Shown: piece by piece, positions 7,187 to 13,860 of the stretch
Position numbering within the stretch: the stretch's first letter is position 1
How the letters are laid out: each line of letters opens with the position of its first letter
DNA from: JADMII01 sp036278595
GTDB taxonomy: Bacteria; Chloroflexota; Dehalococcoidia; DSTF01; JACRBR01
Direction of reading: 5' to 3'
Assembly (NCBI GenBank): GCA_036278595.1
Contig: DASUKS010000250.1
Location: 1-15,459, forward strand
Length of the DNA stretch: 15,459 nucleotides
Position numbers and translations under genes: made by a program
Notes under the pieces: generated by a model
Database searches by the model: none
The model's input: only the letters and a program-made list of their open reading frames with translations
Told to the model about the DNA's origin: nothing

Positions 7187-7362
7187 GCGACGACAGCGGG
7201 TGCGGCCTGCGATGACAGCCGGCGCTTGATGCGATGACAGCCGGTGCTGGATGCGATGACGGCGGTTGCGGCCTGCGATGACAGCCGGCGCTTGATGCGA
7301 TGACGGCGGTTGCTGCACGCGATGACAACGGATGCTGGATGCGATGACAGCGGACGCTGCGC
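7187..7362 (+). repeat. Eight-unit 22-bp tandem array
   Basis: Eight consecutive units of exactly 22 bp start at 7187, 7209, 7231, 7253, 7275, 7297, 7319 and 7341. All begin GCGATGAC, except the first, which begins GCGACGAC. The second half varies among a few forms, such as AGCCGGCGCTTGAT, AGCCGGTGCTGGAT and GGCGGTTGCGGCCT. The units at 7209 and 7275 are identical. There is no repeat/spacer alternation, so it is a minisatellite and not a CRISPR. Because 22 is not a multiple of 3, a coding role is unlikely. It ends about 100 bp after the end of the DUF5667 gene. Confidence 0.92.
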
Positions 7363-7468
7363 TCGGGTGATGGTTGCGGCGGCTTGCGCGCGGGTTGGGG
7401 ATGCGCAGGGTAGAGATGCGTAGCGCGAGGAGCCGGCGCTGCGCGCGGGATGGCGCTGCGCTGCTTCG

Positions 7469-8911
7469 TTACTGTGCGGGGGTCGCTGACGGAGTGGGGG
7501 TGGGGGCGGGCTCGAGGGTGATGCTGTTGAGCACGTAGAGCGGGAGCTCCGCGTCCTTGCCGAAGACGCCGCGCAGCACGTCCGGGTCGATGACGAGGAC
7601 GCTGCCGTCGGGCTGGGCGCGGCGCATGTCGACCTGCTGAAAGGCGCCGTTGCTGAACTTGTACCACCACATGTCGCCATTCTGGGCGTTGAGGGTGATG
7701 AGCGACGTGCCATCGACGTTCGAGAAGTGGAGCAGCGACGGCACGGGCGCGTTGAAGTCGGTTGGCGACTGGTGCCAGCCGTCCTTCTCGGACGGGACGA
7801 GCGCGCTGAAGCGGCCGACGACGACGCGCACCCAGATGACATCGAGGTCGGTAACGACTGGCGACTGGCTGACAATGATCGACGGCGGCGTCGGACGCGT
7901 GGTCGGCGTCGCTTCGGGCGTGGGCGGGACTGCCGTCGGCGTGGCGTCGCCGGGCGCCGCCGCGCCGGCGGTTCCTGTGGCCGCGGGCGATGGCGATGAT
8001 TCCGCGCCCGCGGTAGCAGTCGCGGTGGGCGAGGGCTGCTGGAGGACCGTCGGGTCGATGACGCCGGGGCTCTTCTTGGTGATCTCGGCGGTTGCGGTGA
8101 GCTGCGCGTCGCGCGTCGTGCTGACGGCGGCCCGGAGCTCGGACTTCGCGTCGGGCTCGACGTTCGGCGCGGCCTGCTGGAGCGCGATGGTCGAATCGGC
8201 CGAGACGTCCTGGAGCTTCTTCAGCGTCTGCGGGTCCCAGTTGCCGCCGCGGGCGTCCTGCGCGAGCGAGGACGTCGAATGGCGCAGACGGCGAAGCTCG
8301 CCGGCGCTGATGCGGTCGCCCCGGCGGGTGAGCTCGCGGATCTCGCTCGTGCGCTCGGCGGCGATGTCGATGCGGACCTCGCGCTTGTCGGTGGTGCTGA
8401 AGGCGAGCGCGAGGCGGACGCGCTCGGTCTCGAGCTTCACCGGGTACTGCCAGTCGCCGGGCAGTGCGGCGCTGGCCGTCGCGACGGTGTAGGTCGAGAA
8501 GCCGAAGAAGATGGTGAGCGCGGCGGCGGTGCCCATGAGCGCGCGGGCGCCGGGCATCAGGCGGCGGCGGTGCGATGGCTGCGGCGCGAGCTTGCCATCA
8601 CGGCGCATGGCGTGCGCGGCCATGAGGAAGCGGACGCGGGCGGCGGCGAAGAACGACGGCGACGGCTCGTGGTCGTAGGCATCTTCGAGGCGCTTGCCGC
8701 TGGCGACGAGGAAGCGCTCGCGCGCGGCGCTGACGAACTCCGGCGGGGGCTGCGACGCTTCGAGGCGCTTCTGGACGGCGAGCGCGGCGAGGAGTTGCGG
8801 GCGAAGCTCGTCGGCATGCGCGGGGTACTGCGCCAGGCAGTCGTCGAGCGTCCAGCGGCCCTCGCGAAGCGCGTCCAGGCAGGCATCGAGCGCGCGTTCG
8901 AGGTCGCTCAT
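7469..8911 (-). CDS. DUF5667 membrane protein, likely regulator of the adjacent ECF sigma factor
   Basis: 480 residues. The N-terminal part (1-50) has the pattern LDACLDALREGRWTLDDCL followed by YPAHADELRPQL. I associate this with sigma-linked proteins in Chloroflexota. It has no zinc-finger HxxxCxxC. One transmembrane helix (about 122-146) is followed by a DUF5667 domain (about 148-260, LPGDWQYPVKLETERVRLAL). A Pro/Thr/Ala-rich tether (about 285-345) leads to a distinct C-terminal region (about 348-462, DGWHQSPTDFNAPVPSLLHF, NAQNGDMWWYKF) that I do not recognise. The start codon overlaps the sigma stop as ATGA, so the two are translated as a coupled pair. By position it should be the anti-sigma or signal receptor for that sigma factor. 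This is inferred and not shown by a known anti-sigma fold. Confidence 0.85.
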   Translation of the reverse strand: MSDLERALDACLDALREGRWTLDDCLAQYPAHADELRPQLLAALAVQKRLEASQPPPEFVSAARERFLVASGKRLEDAYDHEPSPSFFAAARVRFLMAAHAMRRDGKLAPQPSHRRRLMPGARALMGTAAALTIFFGFSTYTVATASAALPGDWQYPVKLETERVRLALAFSTTDKREVRIDIAAERTSEIRELTRRGDRISAGELRRLRHSTSSLAQDARGGNWDPQTLKKLQDVSADSTIALQQAAPNVEPDAKSELRAAVSTTRDAQLTATAEITKKSPGVIDPTVLQQPSPTATATAGAESSPSPAATGTAGAAAPGDATPTAVPPTPEATPTTRPTPPSIIVSQSPVVTDLDVIWVRVVVGRFSALVPSEKDGWHQSPTDFNAPVPSLLHFSNVDGTSLITLNAQNGDMWWYKFSNGAFQQVDMRRAQPDGSVLVIDPDVLRGVFGKDAELPLYVLNSITLEPAPTPTPSATPAQ

Positions 8912-9540
8912 ACCGGCTTCGTCCTCATCGACCCGTCCGGGATCAGGATCTTCTGGAGCTTGGCGACGGCCTTGTGCTGGAGGGCCTTGATGTTGCCCTC
9001 GCGCTTGCCGAGGACCTTCGCGGTGTCGGCGATCGAGAGGCCGACGGCGAAGCGCAGGGCGATGACCTCGCGCTGGGCGTCGGGGAGTTGTTCGGTGGCG
9101 CGGCGGACCTCATCGAGCGTGATGCGTTCTTCGATGGCGAGGGTGAGGTCGAAGCGGTTGTCGACGAGGTCCTCGCTGAGGGCGCTGGTCGGGCCGCCGC
9201 GCTGCGCGGTGCGGCGGAAGTGGGTGGCGATGTGGTTGTGGGCGATGCGGAAGAGCCAGGACGAGAATGGCACGTCCTTCCAGCGAAAGTCGCCGATGGC
9301 CCCGAGCATCTTCAAGAACACCTCTTCGGTCAGGTCCTCCGCCTCCGCCACGTTGCCCAGGCGGGCGAGGGCGTAGCGGTAGACGCGTGGCATGTACCAG
9401 TCGTAGAGGTCGGCCAGGGCCTGTTGGTCGCCGGTGCGGGCGCGTTCGACCGCGTCGCGCTCGGTTTCCACAGAGACGCCGGGAGGGGCCGGGGTCGTGG
9501 CCCCGGACACCTCGTTATCGAACGAAGGAATCAGGGGCAT
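8908..9540 (-). CDS. ECF-type RNA polymerase sigma factor (DUF5667-linked)
   Basis: 210 residues from the chosen ATG. Region 2 (about 40-112) contains LYDWYMPRVYRYALARLGN, AEDLTEEVFLKML and SSWLFRIAHNHIATHFRR. Region 4 (about 145-197) contains LPDAQREVIALRFAVGLSI and a helix-turn-helix around ADTAKVLGKREGNIKAL. A longer frame opens with TTG at 9597. The ATG at 9540 is preferred because GAGGAGA lies a proper distance upstream and the extra 19 residues are unconserved-looking. The TTG would also fall inside a promoter candidate. It overlaps the DUF5667 gene by 4 nt (ATGA). It differs clearly in sequence from the SigK-like factor at 5314-5907, so the two are not recent duplicates. Confidence 0.94.
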   Translation of the reverse strand: MPLIPSFDNEVSGATTPAPPGVSVETERDAVERARTGDQQALADLYDWYMPRVYRYALARLGNVAEAEDLTEEVFLKMLGAIGDFRWKDVPFSSWLFRIAHNHIATHFRRTAQRGGPTSALSEDLVDNRFDLTLAIEERITLDEVRRATEQLPDAQREVIALRFAVGLSIADTAKVLGKREGNIKALQHKAVAKLQKILIPDGSMRTKPV

Positions 9541-9592
9541 CGGGCCACCGTCTCCTCGGCGCCAGCCAGCCTCCGCCACACGCCACCGTGGG

Positions 9593-9622
9593 TACAACGC
9601 CTGAGGGGTGGGAAAGGTTAAC
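9593..9622 (-). promoter_or_regulatory. Candidate ECF promoter of the second sigma operon
   Basis: On the minus strand GTTAACC (9622-9616) is followed after 16 nt by CGTTGTA (9599-9593). The AACC core with TTT after it recalls the AAC core of many ECF -35 elements, and CGTT is a common ECF -10 type. A start near 9585 would give a leader of about 45 nt to the ATG at 9540. There is only one copy in the window, so support is weak. Confidence 0.3.
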
Positions 9623-9636
9623 GCTGCGGGGGTGCG

Positions 9637-9662
9637 CAGTTGACAGTTGACAGCTCACAGTT
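9637..9662 (+). repeat. CAGTTGACAGTTGACAG simple repeat
   Basis: CAGTTGACAGTTGACAGCTC then ACAGTT: three partial units of an AGTTGAC/AGTTCAC word. Related words occur at 6181-6197 and in the inverted-end element at 10845-10935. Non-coding. Confidence 0.65.
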
Positions 9663-9774
9663 ATGCATTCGGCCGCCGGGCGAGGATAGCGTACACGCTG
9701 CGGATGGGTGGGTGAATCGATGGCTCGCTAGCGTGGGTTCGATGGCTACGGTCATGTATCAACGCGGAGTGGAC

Positions 9775-9803
9775 ACAGCAGGCAGCAGACATCAGACAAC
9801 AGA
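9775..9803 (+). repeat. ACAGCAG/CAGACAACAGA repeat, intergenic copy
   Basis: Matches the block inside dnaE (3836-3864) at 26 of 29 bases: ACAGCAG, CAGCA and CAGACAACAGA are shared. Here it lies outside any gene, 63 bp beyond the end of the APH gene, which supports the non-coding origin of the dnaE copy. Confidence 0.75.
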
Positions 9804-9865
9804 CAGCAGAGGCCAGATACGGACGGCGGCACGCACAGCCGATGCAGCTGCCAGGTGGCGTCCTG

Positions 9866-10795
9866 CTAACGGGCATTGATGATCGAGAGGATCCGACGGG
9901 TGTTCCAGGCCAGCTCGGGGGCGCGGCCCAGCCACGCGGCGTAGATCATCGCGTCGAGGCCGGTGCGGAGCTGGTAGGCGGCGACGCGTTCGTCGAAGTG
10001 CGCCACGTCGGCGGACTGGCCGGCATAGTGGCGTCGTGCTTCTTCGACGAGGTCGATCTCCCTCCACTGGTCGTACCACGGCCACCAGAAGGACATGTAG
10101 GCGACATCGTAAAGAAAGTCGCCGAATAACCCGCAGCCCCAGTCGATGATGCCCGTCACGCGGTTGGCACCGATGAACACGTTGCGGTGGATCGTGTCTC
10201 CGTGCAGCAAGTGCCGCTCTTCCGGGCAGAACTCCACCAGCGCGCCTAACGCGGCCATCCCGCGGTCGAACGCCGCCGTGCCACCGGCGGAGGCGGCCAG
10301 CCGTTCTCGCCAATCCGGCATGCGCTCCGACAGCACCGGCGCGGCGAGCAGTGCGTCGCGCCAGGTCGGGTACGGCGCGTTGCCGCTGGCACCGAACATG
10401 CCGAACCCTCGCGTCGCCGACAGGTCCGCCGCGCGGGCCGCGTCGAACGTCGCGAACAGCGATGGCAACGCCGCGCGAAAGCCGCTGGCATCGAGGTCGT
10501 CGATAAACCCGCCGAACACGCGACGTGAGATCGCGTGGTAGCCGCCGAGCGCTTCGCCTACTTCGAGCACCGCCGGTATGGGGAGCGCGGCGGTCGCGAA
10601 GCCCGCGCAAAACGCGTCCTTCTGGAAGTCATCCGCCTGCGGGCCGAATCGCACGACCAGATCGTCGCCGTCGAGGCGGAACGCATACGCCACCGACCAC
10701 TCACCTTGCCCGACGTGCGTGACGTCCGCCACGGGATGCCCGTAGCGCGCACGGAGGAAGTCGGCTGCCGCGTCGAGATCAACCATCGGAGCCAT
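9866..10795 (-). CDS. Aminoglycoside phosphotransferase family protein, Hph (APH(4))-like
   Basis: 309 residues, with a protein-kinase-like fold (PF01636). The catalytic loop is HGDTIHRN (H198, D200, N205) and the metal-binding aspartate is D218 in IIDWG. Several stretches resemble what I remember of hygromycin B phosphotransferase: FATAALPIPAVLEVGE, DLSATRGFGMFGASGN, TWRD, the GDFLYDVAYMSFWWPW segment after the DWG, and LRTGLDAM near the end. The reaction would be transfer of the ATP gamma-phosphate to a hydroxyl of a small molecule. Hygromycin is the best guess, but chromosomal relatives often have other or unknown substrates. The ATG at 10795 has no visible ribosome site and a second ATG lies at 10786, so the exact start is uncertain. 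It is separated by repeats from both neighbours and probably forms its own unit. Confidence 0.88.
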   Translation of the reverse strand: MAPMVDLDAAADFLRARYGHPVADVTHVGQGEWSVAYAFRLDGDDLVVRFGPQADDFQKDAFCAGFATAALPIPAVLEVGEALGGYHAISRRVFGGFIDDLDASGFRAALPSLFATFDAARAADLSATRGFGMFGASGNAPYPTWRDALLAAPVLSERMPDWRERLAASAGGTAAFDRGMAALGALVEFCPEERHLLHGDTIHRNVFIGANRVTGIIDWGCGLFGDFLYDVAYMSFWWPWYDQWREIDLVEEARRHYAGQSADVAHFDERVAAYQLRTGLDAMIYAAWLGRAPELAWNTRRILSIINAR

Positions 10796-10844
10796 GCGCG
10801 TAGGTTACGGCACGGCGGCGTGCGCGGGTCGATAGTTCAAACTT

Positions 10845-10935
10845 CACAGTTCACAGTGCGGGGATGTGACGGGGGCGCGGGGAGTATGAACTATTCACTA
10901 TGAACTCCTCGCCCGCTGCCCAACTGTGAACTGTG
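10845..10935. repeat. 91-bp element with 13-bp inverted ends
   Basis: CACAGTTCACAGT (10845-10857) is exactly inverted as ACTGTGAACTGTG (10923-10935), with 65 bp between. Inside, TATGAACT occurs twice and GC-rich arms (GGGGAGT and ACTCCTCGCCC) can pair imperfectly, so the whole could fold as a nested hairpin. It sits between the end of the O-antigen-ligase gene and the start of the APH gene. No transposase is encoded. Confidence 0.7.
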
Positions 10936-10942
10936 GACTGAC

Positions 10943-13555
10943 CTACGGAATCGGATCCGACCCCGGCTGCCACTTGAGCAGGGCGTCGCGGATCTCGGTG
11001 TGGAGGCGGGGTTCAGCGTGCTGCCAGTCGCCTGCGATCATCGGCTCGACGGGGGAGATGCGGGCGTACTTCATGCGGTAATAGAGGATGGCGAGCAGGT
11101 CGACCTGCTGCTGGGCGCCGCCGGCGCCGGCGACGGCGCGGAGGCGATCGGCGACGGTCGAGGGCACGTGGCCCTCGGGGTAGGACTGGCCGAGGAGGAG
11201 CAGCGACTCCGCCTCATCGAGCTGGCCGCCGAGCACCCACTGGTGGCGGGCGGCATCGACGTCGCCCTTGGCGGCGTACCAGCGGCCGAGCTCGGTGCGC
11301 GCCGGGCCGAAGTCGGGCTGCCGGTTGACGGCGTAGTCGAGGTGCTCGAAGGCGCCCGATGCGTCGCCCTGCTGCATGAGGATCTTCGCGTAGGCGACGC
11401 GCAGCACGAGGTCGTGCGGGCGGCTGAAGACGAGCAGGCTGCAGTCGCTGGCATCGCTCCCGAGCGCGGCGAGCGAGGTCGATGCGCTGGCGCGGTGGGC
11501 GTCGACGAGGTAGGCGCCGTGCGTGCAGGCGTTTGCGGCGATCGCGGAGTGGTTGATGATCTGGTCGAAGTTCTGGCGGCGGAAGGCCGTCATCTGCCAG
11601 TAGTCGCTCGACGCGAGCGTGGCATCGATTGAGAGGGCCTGGCCGTAGGTGTCGATGGCATCGGCGTTGCGTCCGATGTCTTCGTAGACCTCGCCGGCCA
11701 TTAAGACCGGCTGCCAGTGGTCGCGGGCGATGACGCGGGTCTTCGCGGCTTCGGCCGCGGCCTGATCGTCCTTGCCGGCGAGATCGTAGGCACGCGCGAG
11801 GTCAGCATGAGCGAGGTCGCTGCGCGGGTCGAGCGCGATCGCGCGCTGGAGGTGGACGACGGCGTTGTCGATCAGGCCCGCGTCGTGTGAGCCGCCTTCG
11901 ACGTACGTTGTCGCCTGCATCTGGCCGAGCTGGAGCTGGTAGACGGCCATGCTGGAATCCGCGTTGACGGCGGACTGCATCTCGCGCAGCGCGTCGGTCA
12001 CGGCGCTGGTGTTGCCCGGCTCGCCCCGCGCGGTGAAGTCGTCCATCGCGAGCCAGTAGTCGTGGTGGGCGGAGTCGATGCGCCACCAGCCGGCGAACGG
12101 CACAACAAGCAGCACGAGCAGCACGCCGCCGACGGCAATGCGTCGGACGCCGGTCGCGTTCAGCCGCTCGCGCAGGGGCGGGACCGCGCGCGCGGGAATC
12201 GACTCGATGTATGCGCGCGCGAGGACCGCGGCGACGACGGCGAGCGCGATGGCGGGCGCCTTCCATGTGTTGCCGGCATCGACGATGTTGTGCACGGCGA
12301 ACCCGAGCAGGGCGCCGGCGCAGGCGACGGCGAGCAGCCGCTGTTCGAGCGGGCCGCGGCGCCAGGTGCGCCAGAGCATGAAGCCGGCGGCGGCGACCAG
12401 GCCGATGAGCGCGAGGACGCCGAGCACGCCCGCGTCATCGGCGAGCTGCAGGAAGCCGTTGTGCGCGTGCTGCGTGTAGACCTGGAAGCGGCCGCTGTAC
12501 TGGTCGTACAGCAGCGCAAAGCTGTTCGGCCCGGCGCCGGTGAGGATGTGGTCGGTGAAGATGTGCCACCCGGTCGACCAGGCGTCGCGGCGCGGGGAGA
12601 GCGAGCTGCGGAAGAGCCAGCCGGGCCGCGTCGAGGTGCTCGCGAGGAAGCCGAGGGTGCCGATGACGACGAGCGCAATGGCGCCGCCGATCGCGGCGAT
12701 GGCGGTCGGGTTGACGCGCGGGATGATATCGGTCCAACGCATTTCACCTTCGCGCTCGCGTTCTTCGACGCGCACGCTGAGCCAGCCGCCGGCGATGGTG
12801 AAGACGAGCGCGACGCCCGCGCCGGCCCAGCCACCACGCGAGAGCGTGAGGAAGAGCGCCATCGCGCCGAGGAGCAGCGCGACGAGCGCGGTGATGCGCT
12901 CGATGCGCGCTCGGGCGAACGTCGCGGTGAGCGCGAGGAACGGCGTCACGAGCACGAGGAGCATCGCGAGGACGTTCGGGTGGTCACTGACATCGTGCAC
13001 GCGGAGGACGGACGGGGGGAAGATGTTCGATGCGTGCAGTCCTTCGACGGCGCGCGTGAGGCGCAGGTAATCGGCGTAATCGCCGCCGACGACCCAGAGC
13101 GCATACAGCGAGAGCGCGGCGCCGATGAGCATGAACATCCGCGCGAGGCCGGCGGCGCTGAGCGCCGGCAGCTCGGTGAGGGCGTAGAAGACAATGATCG
13201 CGGCGCCGACCTGGAGCGTGGCTTCGAGGCTGACGCGCCAGTTGATCGAGGTGTAGGTCGCGAGCGCGTAGGCAGCAATCAAGCCGAGGACGGCGAAGTC
13301 GAGCGGGGTACCGCCGGGGAGACGCCGGGCGGCCGCGAGCCAGGCGACGTAGGCGAGGGCGAGCACGCCGATGAGGATGTGCACGACGAGCGTGCGGGGG
13401 AAGACCTCGAGCGTGAACTGGGGCATGCCGGTGAAGAGGAAGTAGCCGACCCAGGAGCCGAGGACGGCGACGGCAGCGGCGCGGCCGACTGCCTGGGCGG
13501 TGATGCCGCGGACGCCGGAGGGGGCGCCGGCATGCGCGGGGGCAAGCTCACTCAT
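10943..13555 (-). CDS. O-antigen ligase/polymerase (Wzy/WaaL) family membrane protein with TPR tail
   Basis: 870 residues. The first 490 form about a dozen transmembrane helices with the Wzy_C (PF04932) signatures. These are FLTLSRGGW around R240, LTGAGPNSFALLYDQY (about 338-352) and QHAHNGFLQLADDAG (about 362-376). The family joins or polymerises lipid-linked sugar chains outside the membrane, or adds glycans to other acceptors. After a last helix (about 473-490) the rest (about 500-870) is soluble, Ala-rich and TPR-like, with repeats such as NAVVHLQRAIALDPRSDLAHADLA and ADAIDTYGQALSIDA. This fused architecture is common in Chloroflexota and other non-proteobacterial lineages. No glycosyltransferase or flippase gene lies nearby, so its substrate cannot be inferred. 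The ATG at 13555 lacks an obvious ribosome site. Confidence 0.88.
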   Translation of the reverse strand: MSELAPAHAGAPSGVRGITAQAVGRAAAVAVLGSWVGYFLFTGMPQFTLEVFPRTLVVHILIGVLALAYVAWLAAARRLPGGTPLDFAVLGLIAAYALATYTSINWRVSLEATLQVGAAIIVFYALTELPALSAAGLARMFMLIGAALSLYALWVVGGDYADYLRLTRAVEGLHASNIFPPSVLRVHDVSDHPNVLAMLLVLVTPFLALTATFARARIERITALVALLLGAMALFLTLSRGGWAGAGVALVFTIAGGWLSVRVEEREREGEMRWTDIIPRVNPTAIAAIGGAIALVVIGTLGFLASTSTRPGWLFRSSLSPRRDAWSTGWHIFTDHILTGAGPNSFALLYDQYSGRFQVYTQHAHNGFLQLADDAGVLGVLALIGLVAAAGFMLWRTWRRGPLEQRLLAVACAGALLGFAVHNIVDAGNTWKAPAIALAVVAAVLARAYIESIPARAVPPLRERLNATGVRRIAVGGVLLVLLVVPFAGWWRIDSAHHDYWLAMDDFTARGEPGNTSAVTDALREMQSAVNADSSMAVYQLQLGQMQATTYVEGGSHDAGLIDNAVVHLQRAIALDPRSDLAHADLARAYDLAGKDDQAAAEAAKTRVIARDHWQPVLMAGEVYEDIGRNADAIDTYGQALSIDATLASSDYWQMTAFRRQNFDQIINHSAIAANACTHGAYLVDAHRASASTSLAALGSDASDCSLLVFSRPHDLVLRVAYAKILMQQGDASGAFEHLDYAVNRQPDFGPARTELGRWYAAKGDVDAARHQWVLGGQLDEAESLLLLGQSYPEGHVPSTVADRLRAVAGAGGAQQQVDLLAILYYRMKYARISPVEPMIAGDWQHAEPRLHTEIRDALLKWQPGSDPIP

Positions 13556-13627
13556 GCGCGCGGGCGGGGGTTAGGTGCATGCTCTGAGGCTCCCAGACAA
13601 ATCGCGCGAATTGTATCGGGTTTGGGG

Positions 13628-13655
13628 GTTGGTCGTTGGGCGTTGGTCGTTGGGG
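13628..13655 (+). repeat. GTTGGTCGTTGG simple repeat
   Basis: Two units of TTGGTCGTTGGG joined by CG. This is another low-complexity intergenic word. Its minus-strand frame translates to strings such as NDQPPNP, typical of spurious proteins. Confidence 0.65.
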
Positions 13656-13685
13656 ATTTGCGCTCCGCGCGACCTCACCCCCCGG

Positions 13686-13712
13686 CCCCCTCTCCGACAG
13701 GCGGAGAGGGGG
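13686..13712 (+). repeat. Dispersed GC-rich hairpin, copy 7
   Basis: CCCCCTCTCCG (13686-13696) and CGGAGAGGGGG (13702-13712) form a perfect 11-bp stem with loop ACAGG, the longest in the window. The leader is CGCTCCGCGCGACCTCACC and the tail is AGCT. It belongs to the CTCTCC subtype, shared with copies 1-3 and 8. Confidence 0.88.
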
Positions 13713-13860
13713 AGCTCGTGATAGTGGTTGGGTGGCCGTAGACGCGACGACTGGCGCCTGCACGTGGGGCGCGGCGAACAGCGCCGTTACAGTTCGCCGC
13801 CGAACTGCGGGTTCGTACGGCGTGAGTCTGCGGGTGCGCGCTTCGCGATAGGATGCGGGG

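Larger units (their letters stand above)
6857..7468. other. Repeat-filled convergent gap
   Basis: 612 bp between the ends of the lipoprotein and DUF5667 genes. Beyond the terminator it holds a CAGATG-word repeat (6941-6997), hairpin copy 6 (7068-7089), a short dispersed palindrome (7149-7169) and an eight-unit 22-bp array (7187-7362). The 14-mer GTAGCGCGAGGAGC occurs twice, at 6853-6866 (spanning the lipoprotein stop codon) and at 7420-7433. Open frames crossing this stretch translate to repeat-like strings, with no domain. Confidence 0.8.
9541..9865. other. Gap upstream of the second sigma factor
   Basis: 325 bp without a credible gene. It holds the sigma ribosome site and promoter candidate (9593-9622), an AGTTGACAGTTGACAG word repeat (9637-9662) and a CAGACAACAGAC word repeat (9775-9803). 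Nothing else was recognised. Confidence 0.65.
13556..13860. other. Divergent gap between O-antigen-ligase and DUF192 genes
   Basis: 305 bp. CGGGGGTTAGG at 13565-13575 is the hairpin-family leader (CCTAACCCCCG) in the opposite orientation, directly upstream of the ligase start codon. A TTGGTCGTTGGGC repeat lies at 13628-13655 and hairpin copy 7 at 13686-13712. No clear promoter was seen for either gene. Confidence 0.65.

Noticed and set aside
7187..7362. CRISPR array
   Set aside because: The 22-bp units are directly contiguous with no unique spacers, and no cas genes are present.
6915..7670. 251-residue minus-strand frame containing ILSAAKDPS and repeated SSHP/VIASS strings
   Set aside because: It is a translation of the dispersed palindrome and the 22-bp array. 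SAAKDP strings are a known sign of spurious proteins.
8279..9376. 365-residue plus-strand frame opposite the second sigma module
   Set aside because: A mirror frame without motifs. Both minus-strand genes there have strong family signatures and a coupled start/stop.
12062..13741. 559-residue plus-strand open frame opposite the O-antigen-ligase gene
   Set aside because: Extreme Glu/Arg/Gly/Asp composition without motifs. The minus-strand frame has clear membrane helices and family signatures.
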